This document shows, piece by piece, positions 29,933 through 38,446 of a stretch of 64,000 nucleotides of DNA (its first letter is position 1; each line of letters starts with the position of its first letter). The position numbers were made by a program, and so were the translations under genes. The stretch comes from Devosia sp. Root436. Lineage in GTDB: Bacteria > Pseudomonadota > Alphaproteobacteria > Rhizobiales > Devosiaceae. Under the pieces are notes generated by a model. It saw nothing but the letters and a program-made list of their open reading frames with translations. It ran no database searches and had not been told where the DNA came from. The stretch spans positions 396,264 to 460,263 of the forward strand of contig NZ_LMEM01000001.1 in assembly GCF_001426345.1 (NCBI RefSeq). The letters are read 5' to 3'.

Positions 29933-31183
29933 ATGACCAAGTTCAAATCCGATTTTCTCCGCGTGCTCGACGAGCGCGGTTTCATCCACCAGATTTCCGA
30001 CCCGGAAGGCCTCGACGCGCTGGCCCTCAAGGGGCCGATATCAGGCTATGTCGGCTATGACGCAACGGCCACGTCGATCCATATCGGCAACCTGATATCG
30101 GTCACCATGCTGTATTGGCTGCAGGAAACCGGCCACAAGGCGATCAGCCTGATGGGCGGCGGCACCTCGATGGTGGGCGATCCCTCGTTCCGCGACGACC
30201 AGCGCAAGCTGCTGACGGTGGAACAGATCGAGACCAATATCGAGAGCATCAAGCGCGTCTACAGCAATATCCTCGATTATGGCGGCTCGAACCCGGCCAT
30301 CATGGTCAACAATGCCGATTGGCTGCTGAAGCTCAACTATGTCGAATTCCTGCGCGATGTGGGCCGGCACTTCTCGGTCAACCGCATGCTGAGCTTCGAC
30401 TCGGTCAAGCTGCGGCTCGATCGCGAGCAGTCGCTGAGCTTCCTCGAATTCAACTACATGATCATGCAGGGCTACGACTTCACCGAGCTCAACCGGCGCT
30501 ATGGCACCGTGTTGCAGATGGGCGGGTCGGACCAGTGGGGCAACATCATCAACGGTGTCGACCTCAACCACCGCATGGGCGGCGAGCAGCTTTATGCGCT
30601 GACCACGCCGCTGCTGACCAAGGCCAGCGGCGAGAAGATGGGCAAGTCGGCCAGTGGCGCGGTGTGGCTCAATGGCGACCTCTTCAGCCCTTATGATTTC
30701 TGGCAGTATTTCCGCAACACGGAAGACGCCGATGTGGTGAAGTTCCTCAAGATCTTCACCCGCCTGCCACTGGACGAGATCGCAAAGCTCGCGGCGCTGG
30801 GCGGCAACGAGATCAACGAGGCCAAGAAGGTGCTCGCGACGGAAGTGACGGCGATCGTCCATGGCCGCGCGGCGGCCGAGCAGGCGGCGGCCACGGCGGC
30901 GAATACGTTCGAAGCTGGTGGCATCGACCTGTCGCTGCCGACGACCGAGGTCGGTCGGCAGGCCTTGGCGGAGGGGATCGGCATTCTCAATGCGCTCGTC
31001 GCGGCGGGCCTGGCAGGCTCGAATGGCGAGGCACGGCGGCATATCCAGTCGGGCGCCGTGCGGGTCAATGACGTGGTCGTCGAGGATGACAAGCTGAACC
31101 TTGGCACGGATGCCCTGCTGTCCGAAGGCGTCATCAAGCTGTCGGTCGGCAAGAAGCGCCATGCGCTGATCAAGCCGGTTTAG
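29933..31183 (+). CDS. tyrS: Tyrosyl-tRNA synthetase
   Basis: A 416-residue class I aminoacyl-tRNA synthetase. The HIGH-type motif appears as SIHIGNLI and the KMSKS-type motif as EKMGKSASG. The tyrosine-binding [10 protein letters not shown] is conserved. A C-terminal S4 RNA-binding domain covers about residues 350-416 ([20 protein letters not shown]). The ATG at 29933 is the natural start. Its last four bases overlap the stop codon of the convergent toxin gene. Confidence 0.96.
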   Translation: MTKFKSDFLRVLDERGFIHQISDPEGLDALALKGPISGYVGYDATATSIHIGNLISVTMLYWLQETGHKAISLMGGGTSMVGDPSFRDDQRKLLTVEQIETNIESIKRVYSNILDYGGSNPAIMVNNADWLLKLNYVEFLRDVGRHFSVNRMLSFDSVKLRLDREQSLSFLEFNYMIMQGYDFTELNRRYGTVLQMGGSDQWGNIINGVDLNHRMGGEQLYALTTPLLTKASGEKMGKSASGAVWLNGDLFSPYDFWQYFRNTEDADVVKFLKIFTRLPLDEIAKLAALGGNEINEAKKVLATEVTAIVHGRAAAEQAAATAANTFEAGGIDLSLPTTEVGRQALAEGIGILNALVAAGLAGSNGEARRHIQSGAVRVNDVVVEDDKLNLGTDALLSEGVIKLSVGKKRHALIKPV

Positions 31184-31476
31184 TCGTGGGGAATCCAGTT
31201 CTGACCATTGTAGAGGACGCGATGCACTGTCACCGCGTCCTCGCTTACGCTGAACGCGATGCTAACCGTTGGCAGGATGCCGATAACACGCAGGCCGATT
31301 GCTTCCTGACGAACGGTTCCGCGTTCCGACGCGTATTCCAGCTTCTTGACTGCGTCCTGGATACGACGGTCAAAGCGGCGTGCAACAGCGGACGAGGCGT
31401 TTCGGGTTAGCCACTGTGCGAGCCTTACACGGTCGTAGCGCGCATCCGGCGCATAAATGATACGCCGTCGTTGCAT
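31180..31476 (-). CDS. RelE/ParE-family toxin
   Basis: A 98-residue basic protein with the RelE/ParE fold pattern: [12 protein letters not shown] in helix 1, [12 protein letters not shown] in helix 2, then strands [17 protein letters not shown] and [12 protein letters not shown]. It lies two bases after the antitoxin gene. RelE types cut mRNA on ribosomes; ParE types poison gyrase. The sequence looks nearer ParE, but I cannot fix the target. The stop overlaps the tyrS end by four bases. Confidence 0.8.
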   Translation of the reverse strand: MQRRRIIYAPDARYDRVRLAQWLTRNASSAVARRFDRRIQDAVKKLEYASERGTVRQEAIGLRVIGILPTVSIAFSVSEDAVTVHRVLYNGQNWIPHD

Positions 31477-31478
31477 TC

Positions 31479-31757
31479 TTATGAGGCTTTGCGCTGCTCA
31501 GCGGCAACGATGGCTGCCTCCACCGACTCCCATACCTCTTCATCGGTGAAGACGGGCTTACCGTCTGCTACCCACTTATCGTATGAGGGAATGACCTCTT
31601 CCCGAATCCATCGGTCAATGAAGTCATCGTGATCCTTGAGCCCGCGCATTCCCGCAGCAACAGCCTCGTCGAGCGACGCAAACTCGCCGACTGACACCTT
31701 TTCATCGGCGTAGCTGATCAAATCCTCGGGCAGTTCTATGGTCACTCTCTTGCTCAT
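31479..31757 (-). CDS. Ribbon-helix-helix antitoxin, ParD-like
   Basis: A 92-residue acidic protein. The N-terminus KRVTIELPEDLISYADEKV is a ribbon-helix-helix DNA-binding motif, followed by GEFASLDEAVAAGMRGLKD, as in CopG/ParD antitoxins. The C-terminal half (VIPSYDKWVADGKPVFTDEE) is the toxin-binding tail. The protein should neutralise the toxin and repress the pair's promoter. The antitoxin comes first, as is usual. Confidence 0.82.
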   Translation of the reverse strand: MSKRVTIELPEDLISYADEKVSVGEFASLDEAVAAGMRGLKDHDDFIDRWIREEVIPSYDKWVADGKPVFTDEEVWESVEAAIVAAEQRKAS

Positions 31758-31789
31758 GGTCTCAGCCTAACACCTACCGACTGCACTTT

Positions 31790-34700
31790 CTACTCTGGCG
31801 CCGGCGGCTGTTCCTTCGCCCGGAACTCGAACAACTCCCGGAATGCGCCCGGGACCAGCATCGACAACGGGTTGATGCGGAATTGGGGGTTGTCCAATGG
31901 CCCCTGCACGGCAAAGGTCACGCCGACCAGGCCTTCGCCTTCGCGGCCGCCGAGCAGCGGGCCGAGGATGGGGATTTGCTGGAAGGCGTTGTTGAGCCCG
32001 AACAGCGGAACATAGGTGCCCGTCAGGTCATATTGCCGCCGGTCGGTATAGATGAAGCCGCGGGCCGTGCCGCCGACCGTGTCGCCGGTCAGCATGGCAT
32101 TGGTGACTTCCACCCGGTCGGAGCGGCGCTGGAAATCGACCTGCGCCACGTCGAAATCGAGCCGGTTCTGCTGGGCGATGGCGGCGCGGGAATCGGTGTG
32201 ATTGCCCAAGACCTGGGCGACATTGGCCTCGTCGACAATGGCGAAGTCCCGCATGATCAGTTGCCCCGCCTCGGCGTCGAGATCCCGATCGGTGGTCAGC
32301 ACCAGGCTGCCCGAGCCGCCGGCAAGCTGCGAATAGACGCCGAGCAGCCGCAGGATGGTGCCGGCATCGTTGAAGGCCACCGAAAGCGTGCGGCCCTTCG
32401 GGGCCGGGTTGGTGGTGACCGAGATGGCATTGCCGTCGCTGAACTGCGCCGTCAGGTTGGCCCGGCGCATGTCGCTGCCGCGCAGCAGCAGGTCGAGATC
32501 GACGTTGAAGGCGGTGGTGGCGTAGTAGCCGAGTGCGCGGTCGAGCTTGACGTCGAGCGATATGGTCTGGTCGAACTGGGTCGATTGCACCCCGCCCGCC
32601 CCCTCGCCGAGGCCGAAGAACTGGCGCAGCATGGGCTTGAGGTCGAGCTGGCTGCCGCTGATACGCACGGCATAGCCGCCATCCATGGGCGCCAGGTCCA
32701 GCTGGGCATTGTCCCCGGCGCTGAGCCCGAACTGCCGGAAGCTGGCCGCCTGCAGGCCTTCGGTGGCGTGATAAGTGATATCGCCGATGGCGCGCACAGT
32801 GCCGAATGACAGGTCGATATCGTTGAGCTGGGTGATCTCGCCCGCCGGCGTGATGATGGCGCTCAGCGTGCCGGAGGTGCCGGCTGCCTTGCGGATGCCG
32901 ATATCCTTGATATCGAGCGCGGCGCCCTTGAGATCGACCGCCATCTGCAGCGATCCATTGGCCAGTGGCTGGGCGACGAATCGCACGCGGCCGGAGAGGA
33001 ACTCGGAGGCGTCGAACCCCATATCGGCGAGGTCGGCCACGTCGATGGTCGAAGACAGCCGGAAGGTCGGGTCGGTGGTTGGCGTGCCGGCAAGCTCGAT
33101 TTCGGCCGGCATGCCGTCGATTTCGGCGGTGCCACCGAGCTGGTAGCCCTCCTGGCTGGCGCTGAAGGCCAGTTGGCCATTGCCGATGCGGCGGTCCTGG
33201 ATCGGCTGGGAACTGGCGAAATCGGCCACCGTGCCGTTGACGACATAGTCAATATCCATCGGCCGGCCGCTGGCCTCGTCGGCAAGGCTGATCGTGGCCA
33301 CGAGACCCAGATCGACCGCGCCGGTGAGCGATGCCAGATCGACCGGGAGCTGCGCATTGGCGAGGGCCTCGGGCTGCTGGGCGCGGACAAGATCGAGCAG
33401 CGCGGGGATCGGCGCGGTGATGTCGCCGGAAATTTCGATGATGCTTTCGGTCGGATTGGAATTGTCCATCACCAAAGCCGGGTTGGCGACGCTGATCTGG
33501 CCGGCATCGGTCGCCAGCACGCCGCCGCCGGCCGAGATGGTGACATTGCTGTCATCGACCTGGAGGCGGGTTTCCCCGGCGATGGCGATGGGGGCCATCT
33601 CTGCCGTCGGCTTGATGGCGACACCGGTGCCAATCATGTCGATCCGCATGCTGTCCCTGGGGATGGGCTTGTCTTCGCCGGCCAGGCCCAGGCTGCCGAC
33701 CGGGAAATTGAAATCCATGCGCGAACTGGCCACCGTGCCGTCGGTGACATTGGCGACGAACCAGTCCCGGCTGCTGCCACCCATGATATAGGGCCAGAGG
33801 CGTTTGAGATCGTCGGCGCTGACGCCCTGCCCGGCCACGGTCATCTGGATGCCGAGGCCGGCCCGGAGCATGTCGATGCGGCCGGTCGTTTCCACCGTGG
33901 CGTCGCCCTTGCGCGCCAGGAACCGGTCGATGCCGAGGGCCCCGTATAATGGCGCCGACCAGCCGGAGAAGTCCATGGTTTCGAATGGCTCGGCCGGCGC
34001 CGCCATGTCGTTGGGGTGAATGACGACGTCGCGGGCATGCAGCGAGAGGCCCAGCGTGGGGCCATAGGTCGGGTCCAGCCCCATGGCGAAAATGCCCGAA
34101 ATGTAGGCGCTGCTCTGCCCGATCTGCAAAGCCGCCTCGTCGAGGATGAATTGCCCCGCCTCGGGAACCCAGGTGATGTCCATGATCGAGCTGGCGACCG
34201 GGAAATAGGCGTCGGCAATGCGCAGGTCGATGCCGGTCAGGTCGATCTTGAAGCGGCCATCCACCAGCTTGCCGGCGGCCGGTTCGAAATTGACATCGAT
34301 GGACAGCGCCCCGGCGCCGCGCAGGGCGGCAACACTGGTGGCGTCGTCGATAAAGGGCAGCAAGGCGGCAAAGTCGATATTGGTGACATCGGCTTCGAGC
34401 CGGGCATTGCCGGCGTCGTCGACCGTGCGCGACAGGTTGCCGGTCATGGTGCGTCCGCCCAGGCTGGCCGAGAAGGTGCCATTGGTGTTGCGGCGATCCG
34501 GTGTCGGGCCGATTTCGAGATTGATCGCCTCGAAGCGACGGAAGAGGCCATAGACGGAATCGTTCATATCCACGATGCCGTCGCGGATGACGAGCCGGGA
34601 AAAGCGCCCCTGAGCCGCCTGATCGACAATATCGGCAATGCCCTGCTCGCTGGCTTCCAGATTGTAGATCAGCCATTCATTGTCGGAGCGCATGGCCACG

Positions 34701-35329
34701 GGCTGGCCGCTGCCGGAAATATCGACGCCATCGGCGGAAATGCCCACGGATGGAAACGCATCCTGTCCTTCCTGCACCCGGACCGTAGGCGGGCCGCCGG
34801 CGGGATCGTCGAGCAGCTCGAAGCTGGTGATGCGCGGGCCGAACAAATCCTGCACCATCTGGATATGCGGCCGGACGATGGTCACGGTGGCGCCAGGCTG
34901 GCCGAACAGGGCGCGGGCCGGCGAAAAGCCGACTTCCAGTGCGTCCATCGCAACACGGGCGCCCGACTTGCTGTCGGTCAGCAGGACCGGCGCAAACTGG
35001 ACGACCGGCCAGATGCCATTTTCCAGTGCCAGGTTCATTTCTCCCAGCTCGAGGCTGGACGTGACCGGAAGAGCCGACTGGATCAGCGAGCGCACCGCCT
35101 GGCCACCAAAAGGCAGGCGTATCGGCGTCACCAGCAGGACGAGATAGAGCAGCAGCGCCAGTACCGAGGGAATGCCGAGCAGCCACACAGCCAGCTTGGC
35201 TGCATGCCGTGCAGGGGGCCGTTTACGCTGTGCAGACGGCGGAACCGAGGTGTCTGCGGGTAAGGTTGACGCGCTCACTTGCTTCCAGAAAGAGGCCTTG
35301 CCGTTATCTGCTGGCACCTCGAGAATCAA
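31790..35329 (-). CDS. AsmA/YhdP-like protein with DUF3971
   Basis: A 1179-residue protein with one N-terminal transmembrane segment (about 46-68, LAVWLLGIPSVLALLLYLVL) and a very long periplasmic beta-rich body. The layout matches the YhdP/AsmA-like family, in which the body forms a groove that carries phospholipids between inner and outer membranes. The C-terminal AsmA-like part ends near LGGREGEGLVGVTFAVQGPL. The open frame starts with a TTG at 35329 and no good ribosome site; GTG codons at positions 5 and 18 are alternatives. It is transcribed away from the peroxiredoxin gene. Confidence 0.85.
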   Translation of the reverse strand: MILEVPADNGKASFWKQVSASTLPADTSVPPSAQRKRPPARHAAKLAVWLLGIPSVLALLLYLVLLVTPIRLPFGGQAVRSLIQSALPVTSSLELGEMNLALENGIWPVVQFAPVLLTDSKSGARVAMDALEVGFSPARALFGQPGATVTIVRPHIQMVQDLFGPRITSFELLDDPAGGPPTVRVQEGQDAFPSVGISADGVDISGSGQPVAMRSDNEWLIYNLEASEQGIADIVDQAAQGRFSRLVIRDGIVDMNDSVYGLFRRFEAINLEIGPTPDRRNTNGTFSASLGGRTMTGNLSRTVDDAGNARLEADVTNIDFAALLPFIDDATSVAALRGAGALSIDVNFEPAAGKLVDGRFKIDLTGIDLRIADAYFPVASSIMDITWVPEAGQFILDEAALQIGQSSAYISGIFAMGLDPTYGPTLGLSLHARDVVIHPNDMAAPAEPFETMDFSGWSAPLYGALGIDRFLARKGDATVETTGRIDMLRAGLGIQMTVAGQGVSADDLKRLWPYIMGGSSRDWFVANVTDGTVASSRMDFNFPVGSLGLAGEDKPIPRDSMRIDMIGTGVAIKPTAEMAPIAIAGETRLQVDDSNVTISAGGGVLATDAGQISVANPALVMDNSNPTESIIEISGDITAPIPALLDLVRAQQPEALANAQLPVDLASLTGAVDLGLVATISLADEASGRPMDIDYVVNGTVADFASSQPIQDRRIGNGQLAFSASQEGYQLGGTAEIDGMPAEIELAGTPTTDPTFRLSSTIDVADLADMGFDASEFLSGRVRFVAQPLANGSLQMAVDLKGAALDIKDIGIRKAAGTSGTLSAIITPAGEITQLNDIDLSFGTVRAIGDITYHATEGLQAASFRQFGLSAGDNAQLDLAPMDGGYAVRISGSQLDLKPMLRQFFGLGEGAGGVQSTQFDQTISLDVKLDRALGYYATTAFNVDLDLLLRGSDMRRANLTAQFSDGNAISVTTNPAPKGRTLSVAFNDAGTILRLLGVYSQLAGGSGSLVLTTDRDLDAEAGQLIMRDFAIVDEANVAQVLGNHTDSRAAIAQQNRLDFDVAQVDFQRRSDRVEVTNAMLTGDTVGGTARGFIYTDRRQYDLTGTYVPLFGLNNAFQQIPILGPLLGGREGEGLVGVTFAVQGPLDNPQFRINPLSMLVPGAFRELFEFRAKEQPPAPE

Positions 35330-35421
35330 CCGCAGAAGGCGGTCTCTTGCCCAATGATACCGGCTGGACTATGGCACTGACACCACATTGTGGCTCGCAA
35401 GTGCTGAATGGAAGGTTTGCA

Positions 35422-35910
35422 ATGGCCGATTTGACCGAAGGCGACCTCGCCCCCGATTTCACCCTGCCCCTCGACGATGGCAGCATGTTCCAGCTTTCCG
35501 CCCAGCGGGGCCAGCCGGTGGTGCTCTATTTCTATCCCGAAGACGATTCGGGCGGCTGCGTGGATGAGAATCGGGAGTTTTCCGAGCGGGCCGCAGCCTT
35601 TGCCGGGCTGGGGGCCAGGCTGATCGGCATTTCGCCCGACAGCATCGAGAGCCACATCAAGTTCCGCAGGAAATATGGGCTGGTCCTGCCGCTGGCGGCC
35701 GATCCGGAGCACAAGGCAATCGAGGGATTTGGGCTGTGGAAGCTCAAGAAACTCTATGGCCGCGAGTTCATGGGGCTGATCCGCACTTCCTTCATCGTCG
35801 GCGCGGACGGCAAGGTGGCCCGCATCATCCGCGCGACGCGCATCCTCGGACATGCCCAGAAAATGCTGGAAGCGCTTGAGGCGCATGTGTCTGGCGCGCC
35901 TCGTAAATAG
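35422..35910 (+). CDS. bcp: Peroxiredoxin, Bcp/PrxQ type
   Basis: A 162-residue thiol peroxidase that removes hydroperoxides. The peroxidatic cysteine is in YPEDDSGGCVDE, a variant of the usual YPKDDTPGCT, but it keeps the PxxxSxxC pattern. The resolving Cys found five residues later in many Bcp proteins is absent, so it probably works as a 1-Cys enzyme or with an external thiol. I chose the ATG at 35422 (MADLTEGDLAPDFTLP), with GGAAGG upstream. The M23 peptidase gene follows after 66 bases. Confidence 0.88.
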   Translation: MADLTEGDLAPDFTLPLDDGSMFQLSAQRGQPVVLYFYPEDDSGGCVDENREFSERAAAFAGLGARLIGISPDSIESHIKFRRKYGLVLPLAADPEHKAIEGFGLWKLKKLYGREFMGLIRTSFIVGADGKVARIIRATRILGHAQKMLEALEAHVSGAPRK

Positions 35911-35916
35911 CCTTTG

Positions 35917-35924
35917 TTAACCAT
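35917..35924 (+). promoter_or_regulatory. CtrA half-site
   Basis: TTAACCAT is the CtrA half-site seen in Caulobacter cell-cycle promoters. It lies 60 bases before the start of the M23 peptidase gene. An 8-base match occurs by chance, so this is only suggestive. Confidence 0.35.
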
Positions 35925-35976
35925 GCCGCATCATACTCCGCACACCATATTCGGGGCGTGGACGGGGTAGAGTTGG

Positions 35977-37119
35977 GTGCGTGAACAGGCCAGTTTCGGG
36001 CGGTCGGACCATGGGTCGCATACAAGGTCGCCACGTCAGGGAATCCACCCCGCTCTGTTCTACGGCATGTTCGCCGTGCTGTTTGCCGGCAATGGCCTGC
36101 TTGTCACCGCGTTGCTGCTGGCCCCCGATATCGCCCGCCTGCTGAGCGGCCAGAACGAGCAGGTCATCGAGGCCTATGAGAATCGCATCGCGCAGCTGCG
36201 TGTCGAGGTCGATCGCCTGCATTCGCGCAGTTATGCGCAGGCCGGCGACATCAACCTGCAATTGCAGGAACTGGCGCAGCAGCAGGAAGTGCTCATAGAG
36301 CAGCATCAACTGGTGCGCGTGCTGGTCGACAAGGCGGATGAACTGGGCATCGAGGCCGCCGCATTGCCGGCGGACGAGGCAGGCAATATGGCGCTTGCCC
36401 CCAGCTCTGGCGGCAATCCCGATATCGACGCGACCGCCGCTGCCATCGCCCAGATGATGGATGAAACCCAGTTTGCCATGACGTCCATTGCCGAAACGGC
36501 GACCAAGCGCACCGACAGTATCGTGGCGGAGCTGTCCGGCCTGGGAATTGCAGTCGACCTGCCATCGGAACTGGAAGGCGTCGGCGGCCCGCTGCTGCTG
36601 CCACGGGACGATGGCGAGGCTTCGGCGACGGTGGACGACGCCAATGCGGTGATGGCGGCGCTGATCCGCTACAAGGCGGCGCGCGACGGCATAGACGGCG
36701 CACCGATCCACATGCCGATATCGGGCAATTTCCGCCAGAGTTCCGGCTTCGGCAACCGGACCGACCCGTTCACCGGCGGCCGCGCCTTCCATTCGGGGCT
36801 CGACTTTGCCGCACCCAAGGGCACCACCGTTCTCAGTGCCGGCAAGGGCGTGGTCAGCTTTGTCGGCACGAAATCCGGCTATGGCAATGTGGTGGAAGTG
36901 ACCCATGCCAATGGGCTGATCAGCCGCTATGGCCACCTCTCGGGCTTCCTTAGCGAAGTCGGCCAGGCGGTCAATACCGGCACGCCGATCGCCAAGGTGG
37001 GCTCTACGGGACGCTCCACCGGGCCACACCTGCATTTCGAGGTGCGCAAGGCCGATAGCGCGATCAATCCGAAAGCGTTCCTTGAGGCCGGGAAGCGATT
37101 GCTGGCATTGTTGGGTTAG
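35977..37119 (+). CDS. Membrane-anchored M23 (LytM-type) peptidase
   Basis: A 380-residue protein with an N-terminal transmembrane helix (about 28-48), a coiled coil (about 56-110), and a C-terminal M23 zinc endopeptidase domain. Zinc ligands are in FHSGLDFAAPKG (HxxxD) and GPHLHFEV (HxH). The catalytic motif is complete, so it may cut peptidoglycan cross-links and not only activate amidases. The start is a GTG at 35977 with a weak ribosome site. It shares the strand with the peroxiredoxin gene. Confidence 0.88.
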   Translation: MREQASFGRSDHGSHTRSPRQGIHPALFYGMFAVLFAGNGLLVTALLLAPDIARLLSGQNEQVIEAYENRIAQLRVEVDRLHSRSYAQAGDINLQLQELAQQQEVLIEQHQLVRVLVDKADELGIEAAALPADEAGNMALAPSSGGNPDIDATAAAIAQMMDETQFAMTSIAETATKRTDSIVAELSGLGIAVDLPSELEGVGGPLLLPRDDGEASATVDDANAVMAALIRYKAARDGIDGAPIHMPISGNFRQSSGFGNRTDPFTGGRAFHSGLDFAAPKGTTVLSAGKGVVSFVGTKSGYGNVVEVTHANGLISRYGHLSGFLSEVGQAVNTGTPIAKVGSTGRSTGPHLHFEVRKADSAINPKAFLEAGKRLLALLG

Positions 37120-37120
37120 T

Positions 37121-37249
37121 GCCACGCCCTCGCGGTTCGAGGCTCGCAAAAGGGCTCGCACCTCACCAAGAGGGCTGCTGATAAATCGAACCAGGAGTAG
37201 CCCCCATGGTGAGGTGCGCTTCTTCAGCGCCTCGAACCACGAGGGCGTG
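37121..37249. repeat. Family A palindrome, copy 5
   Basis: Outer arms GCCACGCCCTCGCGGTTCGA and CTCGAACCACGAGGGCGTG and inner arms CACCTCACCAAGAGGGCTGC and AGTAGCCCCCATGGTGAGGT, with several mismatches. It starts one base after the stop codon of the M23 gene and ends five bases before that of prfB. Confidence 0.88.
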
Positions 37250-37253
37250 CCCC

Positions 37254-38379
37254 CTATTCTTCCGCCGTCACATCCGTCGCCACGCCGACCCGCTGAGCCA
37301 GGGCTGCTTCCATGAACTCGTCGAGGTCGCCGTCCAGCACCACGGAGGGCTGGCCGCTTTCGACGCTGGTGCGCAGGTCCTTGACCATCTGGTAGGGCTG
37401 CAGGACGTAGGAGCGGATCTGGTGGCCCCAGCCGATATCGGTCTTGCTGGCGGCCTGGGCGTTGGCCGCCTCCTCACGCTTCTGCAATTCAGCCTCGTAG
37501 AGGCGCGACTTCAGCATGGCCATCGCCGTCGCACGGTTCTTGTGCTGGCTGCGTTCCTGCTGGCAGGCAACGATGATGCCCGAGGGGATGTGGGTGATGC
37601 GGATGGCCGAGTCCGTCGTATTGACGTGCTGTCCACCGGCGCCCGAGGCGCGGTAGGTATCGACCTTGAGGTCGGCTTCGCGGATTTCGATATCGATGGA
37701 GTCATCGACAACGGGATAGACCCAGCAGCTCGAAAAGCTCGTATGCCGGCGCGCCGCCGAATCGTAGGGACTGATGCGGACGAGGCGATGCACGCCGCTT
37801 TCGGTCTTGAGCCAGCCATAGGCATTGTGGCCCTTGACCAGGATGGTCGCCGATTTGATGCCGGCTTCTTCGCCGTCGTGCATTTCGAGCACTTCGACCT
37901 TCATCTTCCGGCGCTCGGCCCAGCGGGTATACATGCGCAGCAGCATGTTGGCCCAATCCTGGCTCTCGGTGCCGCCCGCGCCGGAATGGATTTCCACATA
38001 GGCGTCATTGGCGTCCACTTCGCCCGAGAGCAGCGTCTCGATCTGGCGGCGGCGCGCATTCTGCTTGAGTTCGATCAGCGCGTTTTCAGCGTCCTTGACG
38101 ATTTCGGCGTCGCCTTCGGCCTCGCCCATCTCGATCAGTTCGGCATTGTCGCGGATGCCCGATTCCAGCTCGCGCACAGCCTTGACGGCCACGTCGAGCT
38201 CGTCGCGCTCGCGCATCTTGGCGCGGGCCGTTTCGGGGTCGTTCCAGAAATCAGGGGATTCGGTCTCGGCGGTCAGCGCGTCGAGGCGCAGTTCAGCAGT
38301 ATCCCAGTCAAAGATGCCTCCTCAGCAGGGTCAGCACCTGCTCGATTTCGGCGACGGTCTTTTCGATTTCCGTACGCAT
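37254..38379 (-). CDS. prfB: Peptide chain release factor 2, programmed +1 frameshift
   Basis: RF2 reads UGA and UAA. Frame 0 starts at the ATG at 38379 ([20 protein letters not shown]) and ends after 23 codons at CTT-TGA-C (TGA 38308-38310). An AGGAGG lies just before, the classic autoregulatory frameshift signal. A +1 shift at CTT continues [13 protein letters not shown] and gives 374 residues. The hydrolysis motif [12 protein letters not shown] is present. The tripeptide that reads the stop codon is SPY where E. coli has SPF. Low RF2 favours the shift and so its own synthesis. It lies 67 bases after mrcA. Confidence 0.96.
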
Positions 38380-38446
38380 TGGACAATTCCTTAAGATAGT
38401 GGCGCCCCGTTTAGCGGAGCATGGCGACCGGATCAACCGCCCTGCC

